This document shows positions 48,801-60,915 of a stretch of DNA of 64,000 nucleotides, one piece after another. The DNA lies in NCBI RefSeq assembly GCF_965363235.1, contig NC_134839.1, forward strand, positions 58,185,560 through 58,249,559, given 5' to 3'. The notes below the pieces were generated by a model that saw only the letters and a list, made by a program, of their open reading frames with translations, did no database searches and was not told the DNA's origin. Each line of letters starts with the position of its first letter. Position 1 is the first letter of the stretch. Source of the DNA: Mytilus galloprovincialis. Taxonomy: Eukaryota > Mollusca > Bivalvia > Mytilida > Mytilidae. The translations under genes were made by a program, and so were the position numbers.

Positions 48801-51800
48801 AATGAGATACGATTTCCAACAAGCTTCCGGTAGGTCAATATCACTTGTTACCATACATAATGTATTTGATTGATAAAATTTGAAAATTAGGAAAAATACA
48901 AATTAGAAAAAAAATATAACACATGTAAAAAGAACGTGTACACAGACACGTTCAGATTTGCGATTGTAAAATATGTTCAGGAGTAGACCTACTCAGGATG
49001 TTTAAGATATCAATAAAACTAGTCGAGTGTAATTGAGACCAACAATCGAAATTCGGAGGAAGATACACACAGTACGAACAAACATACTTTAATACTCAGA
49101 CATAACAAAAATGATGACTTACTAACATAGTGTTTTCCCAAAAAAACGAAAACAATCGAAAATTCTTGCTTCGGGAAACTGATGTTCAGTATTCGGCGTT
49201 TGTTGATGTTTTTGAAGTGTTTCTCGTTTCATTGGCACCAATACCAAATTATCTCATTAATTAAATTAATTAAAATAATCATGCGTATGTAACACACCAA
49301 ATGCTGTTTTTTTTTATTTACCCATTTAAATTTAAAACAACCAAAATGAACAAAATTCACTACAATACATATCTTATATTAAAGCTGGTTGCGGCAAACA
49401 TCTTTATAAATGCGACACTCAGTTGTGTATAGCTCGAGACTTCCTGTGTGATTCTGAGGATGACTGTGGCGACAGCTCGGACGAGCGACCAAAGATGTGC
49501 CAATCACAGAAGTCTTGTAAGTAATTGTATCTTATTGCTTTATATCATTTTGTGTGGACGAGCGATCAAAGATGTGCCAATCACAGAAGACTTGTAAGTT
49601 ATTCAATCCCAGGGCTAATATTACACAGAAGTCTTGTAAGCAATTCTATTTCATTGCTTTATATCATTTTGTGTGTTTCTGTCGGTCAATTTGGACAAAT
49701 ATTCGTCTAGATCATCTAATAATAACTCTGCAATGACCAATTTCATGAAGATAAAAATCGAATAATTCTGAACTAGTCATTCTGCACAATGCACAAGGTC
49801 AGAAATATGAGACAGTTGTTTTGTATTTGTTTGATGTGATTGAGCTATGCACAATGTACAACGTCAGAAATATGAGACGGTTGTTTTGTATTTCTTTGAT
49901 GTGATTGAACTATGCACAATGCACGACGTCAGAAATATGAGACAGTAGTTTTGTATTTGTTTGATGTGATTGAGCCTTTTATTTTGCCATTTGATAAGCG
50001 TCTTTCAGTTTTGAAATTTCATTGGAGTTTGATAATTTTGGTAACTGTTGCAACTATTAAGTGAATCACTCACACCGTTTATCTTTCACAACTGATACAT
50101 ATAAAGTGAACATATATCTCATCGGTCTCTCGATATAACGTTTGTGTTTTATTAAGATTTATACTAGATATGTTTAATTGAAATATATGTTGCTAAACTT
50201 TCGTCTTATAGTACATGATGGCAGTTTAAAGTGACGCCATTGTTATCTGATGTTCGTCTGATACAGCCGATGTGCCTTGTTTTTCTACTTTTACTAAATC
50301 CTTAATAAACATTAGATGAAAAAATCATTTTCAGCTTCCTGTTTGACTGGTGAATTTTTGTGTGGAGATGGAGGATGTGTGAACAAAACCTGGGTGTGTG
50401 ATGGAACGGATGATTGTGTAGACGGAACAGATGAACTTCATTGTAAATCTCAACATGGTAAGTAAGAACTAAATTGTAAATCTCAACATGGTAAGTAAAA
50501 ACTTCATTGTAAATCTCAACATGTTAAGTAAGAACGTCATTGTAAATCACAACATGGTAAGAGGGGTATCCAAGTAATCACATAATCACAAACAATCACA
50601 AATGTTTTGCCAATATAATCCCATAATCATGATTTTTTTCTTTGTAACAATATAATAAAAAGTAATTAAAAATACAGTCTTCGACTATCAAATTTCAACA
50701 TGGTAATCACACAATTTTGAACCATATAATCAAATAATCAAAATACAGTCTTAGACTATCAAATAATAGAAATATTTAGCGTGGTAACCAATTAGTCACT
50801 ATAAAGACGTCCAAGTAATCACATATTAATAGCAAAAAAAAAAAAAACGCATGAGGAGGCTCTAATATTTTGTAACTTAAAGTATGTCCAATGTATGATA
50901 CCCGTCTTGGTAACTGCATGACATTGCTAAAATAATAACCATTCATCATGGACTAAACACCGATGGTAACAAATACATATTTTTTTATTTAGCTCCAGCA
51001 ACTATCATTAAGACCAAATATAATTATTAACATGGGTTCAATAAGAGTAATAGGTTAGGGAAATTACAACAATAAATTTCTAACACGCAGAATAGTAAGT
51101 TTTACTTACCATGCTGTGGTATAAGAGTTATAGATCATGGCTAGTTGCATTGCAATACTACAACATATATCATGGTAAGTTCGACTACAATGGTGACATA
51201 ATCAGGGATTAAAATTCTCACTGCACACTTACAATTTCTAGTAATGTGATGCTAACAAGCATGACACAAAACACGACATTTAGACAATGACATACAAGGC
51301 GAGGGACACTTAATATTTGAGAGACAGCACCAACTATAATTTTGTAGTCATAAGTAATAAAAGTATTCAGAAAAAAAACATATTTTAAATTATTTGCTTA
51401 AATCAGGATTTTCTACCCACCAAAAGATTACCGTAGTTGTATTTGGTGAAACCTTAGGGAATGTTTTTTCCTCAATGCCCTTCAACTTCGTACTCTATTT
51501 GACCTGTTTAACGATTTTTATTCATCGGTATTTTATGAACGAAATGTACTCTAGCGTAAAAAAATTAAATCCTGGAATATACTATTGAGTGTATTGCTTA
51601 CTTGCCAAGTATTATTATCTTATCAATGTATTTCAGTTTGGCAGTTTACTGTTTGATCTCTTACAATTGAACATGTGTGTAAACATTCCAAATATTTGCC
51701 GTGTAATTAGTTGTTTAATTTTCGGCCATTTAAGAATTGTTTGTTAAAAAGTCATATCACAAAATACTGAACTCGATGGAAAATTCAAACGGAAAGTCCC

Positions 51801-54800
51801 TAATCAAATGGCAAAACAAAAGCTCAAACATATCAAACGAATAGATAACAACTGTCAAAGCGTAACATTTATGACAGGTTGATCAATTCCAATCTGGTTC
51901 CAAAAAGGGATTGCGAATGAGATTCAAAGCAAAAATAAAATGGCTTATTAAATGAATCATATTCATATGAACCAATTACAGGAACATCGGGTTGTGGAAA
52001 TCCTGGATGGCAGAACGGAACGTCTGGGACATTCACAAGCGCAAACTATACAGGCAGCAATTTAACCGAATATAATAACGACACAGATTGCCACTGGGAT
52101 ATAAATGTTCCACAAGACAAGGTAACAAATTTGCTGGTCTTAAGATATCATTTCCTTAATTCAGTAGTTAATGAAAATAAAATGGTGATATGAGTTACAT
52201 CCCTCTAAGAAAATAATACTTACCCTTCCGGAGCACCTGTGATCACCCCTAGTTTTTGGTGGGGTTCGTGTTTCTTATTCTTTAGTTTTCTATGTTGTGT
52301 CATGTGAACTATTGTTTGTCTGTTTGTCTTTTTCATTTTTAGCCATGGCGTTGTCAGTTTATTTTCGATTTATGAGTTTGACTGTCCCTCTGGTATCTTT
52401 CGTCCCTCTTTTATACTACTGAATGATGAACAATAGAGACTTGTCTTCTTGACACATTTCAGTTGTACCATTATAAACTGCTTACCATGAATTGAAAATA
52501 CATTGACTTAACACATGATTATACCAGAAAATCTTGAACTTGAAGGGAACTTTACACATGATTGTGCCTGAAAATCTTGAACTTGCAGGGAACGCTTACT
52601 TGTTTCCTTTATATGACTCAAGAGTACATTCTGGATTTTTTAAAAGACTTCAATCATAATATTAAAGTATATTGAATGTTAAAAATCACACAGTTCACAA
52701 AGTTATATCTCATGTATTGTTTTAATTAGTCTCGATAATTCCCTACTTCAATGTTTGTAATATGATTTGGAATTTCAAACATTGTTGCCTCGAGCAATCA
52801 GGAAATGCATTGTCGAAATGCGAATCCTCACAGTTCGAACATATTCTAGTTTAAAGAAACTTTAATATTTGAGTTCACAAAACATTGGCCTCGAAAAACA
52901 AAGCTTAGGACACCTTTTTTTTTTTAAATAATAGATTTATAACAATCTCATTAAAATCACCTGTTAGTTTTTGCTACGATATACTCTATCCCAAAGTCTC
53001 AGGGAGCCTAGAGAACACAAAACACCTGATTTTTTTTCAGATAGACTTTATAAACAAAGAGTTTTTGATAAGCTACGTAATGTATTAGATTTATTTCCAG
53101 TATAAGAAAAAAAAAAAACAAAAAAAACAAAGAAAATACCGAACTCAAGAAAAAATCAAAACTCAAAACAGAAAGTCCAAGTCTGAGATTAAATTGCAAA
53201 ATCAAAAGCTCAAACATATCAAACGAATGGAAATCAACTGTGATATTCCTGACTTGGTACATGCATTTTTATATGTTGAAAATGGTGGATTAAACCTTGT
53301 ATAATAGCTAGAGATAAACATCTCACTTGTATGACAGTCGTATACAATTCTATTATATTGACAACAGTGTATGGATAGAAAAATCTTATCCAAAAATGCT
53401 CTTTCGATATAGAAAATTCACTACTTCGCACTCTTCGATAAAATATTTTAATGATAATTTTTACAGTATATAAAAATTACCTTTTCTGGAGATTTTGACA
53501 TAGAGGATGGTTTTGGTGAATGTGAATATGACAGGCTTACAATTTATAATGGAAAGACTCACGAATTTATAGGTTGGTACTAGTATCATAATTCTTGAAC
53601 ACAGTATTCTTTATTGGAAATACAACATGAACATTTCTTGTCAATAACTACTGTATTTTATTTAATTCAAACTCTGACTGTCCATTTATTTTTGAATATT
53701 ATTGTAATGATGGTATATATTTTTTTTAAATAACCTAATCTCAGATGGAAAAAAACATTGTGACATTTGAGAAGCTTAAAACTCAGTCTGCAGTTAAAAC
53801 CAGTTTTTTGGTAGAAAACTAAAAAATGATAAAAGAAATCTTTTTGCATGCTTTTTTTGGGGGGTTGTATAAACAGCAAAAATAATTGGATAGCACTTTA
53901 AGATTTATTATTAAAATGTGGATTTAGCCTTTACATATAGAGACAAAAGATGTTATTGTTGGTATTGGGGAATTTTTTTACCCATAAAATGTAGTACAAC
54001 AAATAATGTTGATTTTAAAATTTTATATTTATAGCTGTACAAATTCAGGAGAAAACCCTTCCGTGAAAGGTAGTATTGCATATTTGAAATACTGTATAAG
54101 AATAGAACAACATACAGTAAATTTCTTATCGACTACACAAAAAGAATATATAAATAAAAAATGGTTGCCATTACAACCTGTCCTAGGTGATTTAAATATT
54201 CTCTAACTGGTATGAAAATTATTTCGTTTTATGTCTTGTCATTTAGAGTTGTAATATAATAATGTCTTTAAGACCATACTTGAAACTGTACATGTGTGTA
54301 ATCCTGCTTGATTGTTTTCTGTCTTTATGTAAAAAAGAAACAAATTACAAAAAAACTCTGACTGTCTATGTTTCTTGTTTAGTAAAAAACTTTTGTTCGA
54401 TTTTATTTAATTTAATGTATGGCTCTACCTTTATTTACTGGTACATACAATGACTTTTTGATTCGCCATAGTTTTAAGTCTATTAAGAATTGTGTGATTA
54501 GAATATTTTCTTGCTTTTTTTGTCCAGAATATATCAATTGCCCATTTAAAAAAAAGAAGTTTTTCTTGTATGGTGATGTTAAAAATTTCTCACGTGAAAT
54601 ATATTTTTTTTTTAGAAAAGTCGTCATGTACAGTAAAAATCTAGATGATGCATACAAAGGACGCTTCGAAAAGCAGTCAAAGGAAAGTGGCCAAATGAAA
54701 TAACGAAGAAACAATTTCTGTTGTGTCTTAGTTCTCCTCTTATATTTTATGTGTTTCCCTCAGTTTTAGTTTGTAACTAAGATTTGTTTTTTCTCTCAAT

Positions 54801-57800
54801 CGATTTATAAATTTCTATCAGCGGTATACTACTGTTGCCTTTATTTCCCACTTTTTTCCCTAATCTCATCGTTTCATAATCCAGTGTTATACCATCTTAA
54901 AATATTTCCAGGCGAATATTGTGGAAACAAACGACCAGAACCAATATTTGTAAATAGCAACCATGCAATAGTTAAATTTTCAACAGATGAAGCAGAAAGT
55001 TTTGAAGGTTTCCGACTGAATTGGGAAGCAATTGATCGTGAGTAAACTGGTCATTTACAAATATTGCCAAATCAATTAAATGTTTATGTTTTACTATTTT
55101 CATATATCTATTTTGATTTTAGAATGGACTTATATGAACCTTCATAAAATTGTTTAATACTTTTAAAGATTAATTACATGTGTCTTGTTGTTTCTCGGAC
55201 AACTTTTTGTTAGGAATGACCATTAAACTTCAAATAAAGAGGGGGCGGGGGTTATGTTTTTTTTTTCAGAAAAAAATTAATTTTTGACAAATATTATAGT
55301 AAAGCATCCAGATTTCCCCCAAATCTCATAGTGTTAGAAAATGAAGAAAAGCGGTGAAAAACTAAATAGGGTTGATTGCGCTGCGCAAAAAAGAATATCT
55401 GACACAAAAAAAAAACCATAACCACAAAACTTGAAGTTGAGTGGTTGCTCCCTTATATTGACGGGCCATTTTTATAATGTGACAAAGATGAATTATAAAT
55501 TGAAAGGTTTAAATCCAAATATACTAAAATTCATAGATTAAGGTTTTGTCTGGTCATAATTTTTTTTACCATCCTTATTTTCTTCAATATCTTCTTAGTA
55601 CGCCTCTTTAAAGAGGAAATAGCTACGAAATTAAAGAACAATGAAATCTGATTTGTTTCTGTTCAATCATTTATGAAAGTGAAATAGTGAAATAACAAAT
55701 CTTTTTTAACATCCAGTTTGGTCCAATTTTGTCAAAACTGATAAATTATTAACTTTCAATAATTCAATCGCATTGCGTCCATATACAGTTGACCTTCAAT
55801 TAAATCCCTTAGCTTGAGATGGGTTACGTATGAATTAGACGTGCTGAGTTATTGAATAATAAAAGAATGTCAACATTGAAATTAAAACAAGGGTAATCTT
55901 ATCGCAATTGGATTTAAACTAAACGGAAAACATTTTGATACACATGTATACCCGGAATTTAATATATCTTATACCCTTTCTATAATGATAACGGTATTTG
56001 TAATCTATGTAAATGGATGTATATTTCTATTCAACCAATCAGCTGGAAGCGCACCAGCTAGGATGAACCATTCTTCTGGTATCTCAAAGTGTGACAGATG
56101 GATCAATTATTCTGGGAAAGGAATAATAGCAACTCCTGCAGATAAAGATGGTCAATATCCAGATAGCACTAGATGTGTATGGCGAATATTTGGTCCAGTA
56201 GGAACAGTTTTTAAGATTCATTTCAACACGTTTAGTACCGAATTGAGTCACGAGTGTAAATATGATGGCGTTCAAATATATGACGGTCCTAGTGCTGGTG
56301 ATAATGAAGTGGCAACTGTTTGTGGAACTAAACATCCTCATGACGAATACAGTAAATCAAATGAGGTTATGATAGTATTCTATTCGGATAGCGGATTACA
56401 TAATAAAGGCGTGCTGGCTACATATGAAACAGTAAATGCAAGACGTAAGTATCAAATGAGGTTATGATAGTATACTATTCGGATAGTGTATTACATAATA
56501 AAGGCCTGCTGGCTGCATATGAAACAGTAAATGCAAGACGTAAGTATATAATCAGCGGTATCAAAAAGAGTATAACAAAATACCGAACCCAAAGACAAAT
56601 TCGAAACTGGTGAAGTCCATAATACTTGACAAACTCAAACGCTATCAATCACGAAAATCCAAAAAAGAAAGAAAAAAACACCTGCCATATTCCAATTTAA
56701 TTCAACCAGATGCGCAAGTCGACAAATATGGTCTCTTTAATGATGCTTTAGGTGAAAATGTTAATAAAAGATCAAAAACCAAACATAAAAGTTGAAGAGC
56801 TGATAAAATCAAAGAGAACCCAAAGTATAGATGCATCTGAACATGCTTTATGAAGGTTTATTTCATTGTTTAAAAATATTTCCTAAAAATCAAACAATAT
56901 AAGTATTTTCATGCAAGCAACGGAATACTGTCTATTGGACTGGTGATACTTTCGGAAACAAACGGTCCACCAGACTGAGCAAAGGTATCAATCCAGTAGT
57001 AAACATAACATAAATTGTATCAATTTAAGTGCACCAGTAAGTAAAGAAATGAATTGTGCGGAAATTTAAATACAAGAAAAATTAGTACAAGAGGAACTTA
57101 ATTTATGTTTAAATTCTTGTAAATTCTTATAAAATAAGAAATACATCATGTAAAATGCTTAGCTAAGTGAGTTGTAATGGGTACATGATTTACTGTTGTA
57201 CATTTTAGTATAATCGATGAACCTAGTACAAAACTAGCTGTACATTAAAATTTAGGATACAGCAATAATATCACACATTTGAAAAGATAACAATACCAAA
57301 AGACAATAAAACTCTTCATATCGTTTGTTTATCCGAATAGCTTTACTTGATTTACCTACACCAGGAACGCCATTAACCAACAAGTCAAGGTTGTATGAAT
57401 ACTTAAAATGCTATGTGACTGAAAGGAACACTGAAAGAATAAAATTATCAATAAGTTTATGTGGGTTACTCAACTCTACAATTCTTATTTCCACAGCAAA
57501 AACTGAAGCCGATTTACCAGCATGCACTGATGTGACACCGACGCTTTTAACTAAGACAACAGGAGTAATACTGTCTGATCATTACGATGGAGCAACGGAA
57601 TATCCTTCAGACCTTAACTGTAGATGGCACATACATGCACCTAGAGGGAAAGTCATTACACTGTATTTTGATGTAATTTCTATTTTATCCTACTGTATAA
57701 AGTCATATGAAACTTCAAATTTAAAAATATGTTGAACATGTTTTATATACCTGAATGGATGAGTTTTACGATAAAAGAAGCGAACGCGTACTTTGAAAAT

Positions 57801-58788
57801 CCTTTATATTTTCAAAATCGTCATAAATGTACCGATATTAATTATTGAATTAATGGCTTCCCAGATACTAATTCGCGTTATATTTCCGTATACATTGACC
57901 TTAATTCCCAGTCCTCTCGTTATAATTTCTGCCAACGCACAGCTCAAGTGCGAGGGGGGAAACCGTGAAGAAATTTGAAGGTAATTACAAATCATTGTAA
58001 TTTATTTGATATAAAAATGAGAAGTGGTATGATTTCTAATAAGCCAGAAAATAAAATGAACTGGTAATAAGCAAAAGGTTACCGTATGGACATAAACAGT
58101 GCGAATAACGCTTACTGTTTATTCGGCTATAAAGGCTTTGACATGAAAAATGTGCAGCAATTCAAACGAGAAATTAACTGCCGAATTTATGACAGAATAA
58201 TTTGCGAAAAAACAAATGTGACGGCATGATGAACCAATAATAATCACTGTGCTACGGGCTCTAGACTTGGGATCGGCACATAAAGAATGTGGGGGAATTT
58301 AACATACACTGTATTTATAAGTCCGCAGCCATCCTCTAACCTGAGAAGTGGTGTATCTGCACACCATGAGAATAAACTGCATGAATCAGTCCAGTTCTCA
58401 ATATGTAAGCCTTCTGGAGAATTTGCTGAAAAAAAGAAACTTTTTTATTTTGCGTATTGAGCATTTATTAAATTATAAGAATGTTTTTGGTTTAATAAAG
58501 AAACGATGACATTATGTAAATCTCATCCATATGTGTACTTCAACTACAGATGATATTTACCTACATTGCAGAAGTTTGATTTGGAAGATAATACTAACTG
58601 CTTAGTTGACTACTTTTCTGCTTACGATGGAAAAAATGTTCACGGAAATTTACTGACAAAAGTATGTGGAATGATATACCCCGAGTCCGTCACAAGTAAA
58701 AGTCGAGATATGTTCATCAGATTTGTCTCTGACGAAGTGGTCGGTGGATTTGGATTCAAACTTCACTATATTATTCACGACCATGTTA
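45808..58788 (+). CDS. Secreted/membrane CUB-LDLa-LDLa-CUB-CUB-CUB protein, 11 exons, 3' end not found
   Basis: Exons: 45808-45862, 47501-47687, 48642-48829, 49385-49516, 50335-50457, 51982-52121, 53467-53572, 54912-55037, 56043-56444, 57497-57672, 58572-58788; phases agree and give 617 codons plus one base. Residues 1-18 ([18 protein letters not shown]) are a signal peptide. CUB1 ~25-143, LDLa1 ~144-187, LDLa2 ~188-228, CUB2 ~229-352, CUB3 ~353-486 (one exon), CUB4 ~487-617. Each CUB has four cysteines and the Y-D-G/Y-N-G site (VYDG, IYNG, IYDG, AYDG); both LDLa modules have six cysteines and the acidic calcium-site pattern ([24 protein letters not shown]). Such modules bind proteins or ligands outside the cell. 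LRP3/12-like and Neto-like proteins share pieces, but not this order. The last donor (a|gtaagt) shows the gene continues; no further exon is visible. Exons 4, 5 and 9 have duplicated donor regions. Confidence 0.9.
46060..46242 (-). mobile_element. Short interspersed repeat, minus copy in CUB-gene intron 1
   Basis: Reverse complement of the family at 45288-45440: ccgtttgaatggttttacac, ctccgtgttgaagaccatac, gagttgtctcattggcagtc. Confidence 0.65.
46473..46499. repeat. Perfect 12 bp stem hairpin
   Basis: ctgagactatta, a 3-base loop tac, then taatagtctcag. Intronic; function not evident. Confidence 0.5.
46762..47454 (-). mobile_element. Truncated inverted relative of the 34151-36005 hAT-like element
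   Basis: The right edge ggatccgcccctg is the terminus; reading leftward on the minus strand it follows 34151 onward (ggaaaggggggcgaag, gttcctgacgtggggcatg) and reaches the aaggcaggttgcaatcgggc block. The other terminus is missing. It lies just before CUB-gene exon 2 (47501). Confidence 0.7.
47765..47847. repeat. Inverted repeat in CUB-gene intron 2
   Basis: agggcacttgtctcagaaat and its near complement (attctgggacaagtgcct) flank a ~20-base loop. Possible small foldback element. Confidence 0.5.
49479..49675 (+). repeat. Donor-spanning tandem duplication at CUB-gene exon 4
   Basis: A 77 bp unit beginning ggacgagcgaccaaagatgt at 49479 restarts at 49556, and a third partial copy (acagaagtcttgtaag) begins near 49625. 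Each copy keeps a donor-like cttgtaag. The first donor (after 49516) fits exon 5; reading past it meets a TAA at once, so the downstream donors would yield truncated protein. Confidence 0.85.
49784..49978. repeat. 65 bp tandem repeat, three copies, in CUB-gene intron 4
   Basis: gcacaatgcacaaggtcaga starts at 49784 with relatives at 49849 and 49914. Non-coding. Confidence 0.85.
50434..50565 (+). repeat. Donor-spanning 33 bp tandem repeat, four copies, at CUB-gene exon 5
   Basis: ttgtaaatctcaacatg recurs at 50441, 50474, 50507 and 50540 (last slightly changed), each followed by a donor or donor-like sequence: gtaagtaag, gtaagtaaa, ttaagtaag, gtaagaggg. The first ends exon 5 at 50457. Reading on gives GGT AAG TAA, a stop. 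Confidence 0.9.
50566..51760. other. CUB-gene intron 5, AT-rich
   Basis: Contains loose repeats of aatcacataatcac between 50570 and 50820 and scattered catggtaag words near 51110-51180. No coding region is supported. Confidence 0.4.
51765..51860. repeat. Interspersed repeat, partial copy
   Basis: aaaatactgaactcgatgga, ggaaagtccctaatcaaatg and cgaatagataacaactgtca match the family at 3560-3790. Confidence 0.6.
52225..52430 (+). repeat. Interspersed repeat that preserves the empty site of the HINE-like insertion
   Basis: ccggagcacctgtgatcacc, gtttgtctttttcattttta and gagtttgactgtccctct are continuous here, but at 59285-61000 the same repeat is interrupted by 1.5 kb between gtcttttt and catttttagcc. 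Confidence 0.8.
53125..53340. repeat. Interspersed repeat, fuller copy
   Basis: Matches 3560-3790: accgaactcaag, cagaaagtcc, attcctgacttggtacatgc, gaaaatggtggattaaacct. It lies in CUB-gene intron 6 shortly before exon 7. Confidence 0.6.
53573..54911. other. CUB-gene intron 7
   Basis: AT-rich intron with low-complexity A and T runs. The ~100-codon frames on both strands at 54412-54714 overlap each other and have no recognisable content. Confidence 0.4.
56357..56546 (+). repeat. Donor-spanning 95 bp duplication at CUB-gene exon 9
   Basis: tcaaatgaggttatgatagt starts at 56357 and again at 56452. Both copies run through acagtaaatgcaagac|gtaagt, so there are two equivalent donors. The second copy has a handful of substitutions. 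Reading from exon 9 through the first donor meets a TGA or similar stop soon after (the open frame ends at 56467), so only the first donor gives the full protein. Confidence 0.9.
56560..57496. other. CUB-gene intron 9
   Basis: AT-rich; 56570-56660 resembles the start of the 3560-type repeat (aaaataccgaaccc). No supported gene. Confidence 0.4.
58008..58270 (+). repeat. Short interspersed repeat in CUB-gene intron 10
   Basis: aaaatgagaagtggtatgat, aaaaggttaccgtatggaca and caattcaaacgagaaattaa place it in the family at 25440 and 39915. Confidence 0.6.
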
Positions 58789-59284
58789 GTAAGTATACTC
58801 TTTCTACCACCTATTAGGAAATAGATACCTTTTAAAAAAAATAAGTAATAGCTTTTTAACGAAAATAAATATTGACTTACTATGGATCGAGATGAGTGAA
58901 CATTACCTTCAGGTAAATAATCAAAGGAACGTAAAATTATTTTGAAAAATCGTTAGAGGCGGGGTTTAAGCAATAACATTGAATAATTCAAAAAAGGTTT
59001 CTCATATTTTTTCTCTCTCAAAGAAACCCTTGTTGGTTTGGCTCTTTGTTGAAGGCCGTACTTATAGTCGCTAACTTCTAAGTCATTTGTCTTCTAATTA
59101 TAAAGGCAACAGTAGTATACCGCGGGTCAATATTTATAAACCAAACCCGAATAACGAACTAAATCCGAAGGAACACATCAACTATAAGAAGAAAACAACG
59201 AAACAATAGGAACACTGACTATTTACCGAATTTGTTATAACATAAGCAACACGACGGGTGCGACATGTGGAGCAGGATCTGCTT
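58789..59284. other. Intron or flank after the last visible CUB-gene exon
   Basis: No exon with a phase-matching acceptor and CUB, LDLa or membrane content is visible. Some repeat-like words (gttgaaggccgtactta) occur near 59050. Confidence 0.4.
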
Positions 59285-59395
59285 ACACTTCCGGAGCACC
59301 TGAGATCACCCCTAGTTTTTGGTGGGATTCATGTTGCTTATTCTTTAGTTTTCTATGTTGTGTCATGTGTTCTATTGTTTGTCTGTTTGTCTTTT

Positions 59396-60915
59396 TATAC
59401 GACCGCAAAAATTGAAAAAAAAATGGTCGTATATTGGTATCTCGTTGGCGTCATTGTCATCCGTAATCGTCCTCGTCGTCGTCGTCGGCGTCCGAAGACT
59501 TTTAGTTTTCTCACTATAACTTTAGTATAAGTGAATAGAAATCTATGAAATTTAAACACAAGGTTTATGACCATAAAAGTCAGGTTGGGATTGATTTTGG
59601 GAGTTTTGGTCCAAACAGTTTAGGAATTAGGGGTAAAAAAAGGACCCAAATAAGCATTATTCTTGGTTTTCGCACAATAACTTTAGTATAAGTAAATAGA
59701 AATCAATGACATTTAAAGACAAGGTTTATGAACACAAAAGAAAGGTTTGGATTAATTTTGGGAGTTGAGGTCCCATTAGTTAAGGAATTAGTGGCCAAAA
59801 AGGTGCCCAAATAAGCATTTTTCTTGGTTTTCGCACCATAACTTAAGTATAAGTAAATAGAAATATATGAAATTTTGACACAAGGTTTATGACCACTAAA
59901 GAAAGGTTGGAATTGAGTTTGGAAGTTTTGGAATAAGGGCCAAAAGGGTCCAAAATTAAACTTTGTTTGAATTCATCAAAAATTGAATAATTGGGGTTCT
60001 TTGATATGCCGAATCTAACTGTGTATGTAGATTCTTAGTTTTTGGTCCCATTTTAAATTGGTCTACATTAAAGTCCAAAGGGTCCAAAATTAAACTAAGT
60101 TTGATTTTAACAAAAATCAAATTCTTGGAGTTCTTTGATATGCGGAATCTAAACATGTACTTAGATTTTTGATTATTGGCCCAGTTTTCAAGTTGGTCCA
60201 AATTGGGGTCCAAAATTAAACTTTGTTTGATTTCAACAAAAATTGAATTCATGGGGTTTTTTGATATGCTGAATCTAAACATGTACTTAAATTTTTTATT
60301 ATGGGCCCAGTTTTTAAGTTGGTCCAAATCGTGGTCCAAAATTAAACTTTGTTTGATATCAACAAAAATTGAATCCTTGGGGTTCTTTGATATGCTGAAT
60401 CTAAACCTGTATTTAGATTTTTGATTCTAGGCCTAGTTTTTAAGTTGGTTGTTCAAAATTGCGGTCCAAAATCAAACTTTGTTTGATTTCAACGAAAATT
60501 GTATATATGGGGTTCTTTGATATATGCTTAATCTAACCATGTATTTAGATTTTTGATGTTTGGGCCCGGTTATCAGATTGGTCCACATTGAGGTCTAAAG
60601 GGTAAAAATTGAACTTTATTTGATTTCATCAAAAATTGAATTCTTGGGGGTTCTTTGATATGCTGAATCTAACCATGTATATAGATTTTGGATATTGGAC
60701 TATAATAGGTAATGTCCAATTTAAAATTTAAAGTTTTTAAGTTTAAGTTCTTAGACCACATTCATTATGTGTCAGAAACCTGTGTTGTGTCAACTATTTA
60801 ATCTCAATCCAAATCTAGAGCTGTATCAAGCTTGAATGTTGTGTCCATACTTGCCCCAATATTCAGGTTTCGAACTCTGCGGTCGTATAAAGCTGCGCCC
60901 TGCGGAGCATCTGGT
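59396..60915. mobile_element. HINE/Helentron-like element, complete copy with known empty site
   Basis: The left end is tatacgaccgcaaaaattg and the right end ...ctctgcggtcgtataaagct, gcgccctgcggagcatctgg. The shared subterminal inverted repeat is TATACGACCGC, with a 5' hairpin formed by atacgacc/ggtcgtat. The middle consists of two tandem families: ~190 bp units with ttttcgcacaataactttag and ~120 bp units with ggggttctttgatatgctga. The flanks join without duplication to give the sequence intact at 52319-52340. It encodes no protein, so it would depend on a Rep-helicase supplied elsewhere. About 1,520 bp. Confidence 0.8.

Noticed and set aside
54412..54714. Overlapping ~100-codon frames on both strands as a gene in the CUB-gene intron
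   Set aside because: Both are AT-driven, rich in Lys, Phe and Tyr, without domains, and lie between two confidently placed exons.
57325..57735. 136-codon frame as an independent protein
   Set aside because: Only 57497-57672 is exon 10 of the CUB gene; the rest of the frame is flanking intron, shown by the domain continuing exactly at 58572.
60850..60900. tRNA-like B box (ggtttcgaactctgc) at the HINE-like right end
   Set aside because: No A box at the right spacing and no cloverleaf could be drawn; the match lies in the conserved element end.
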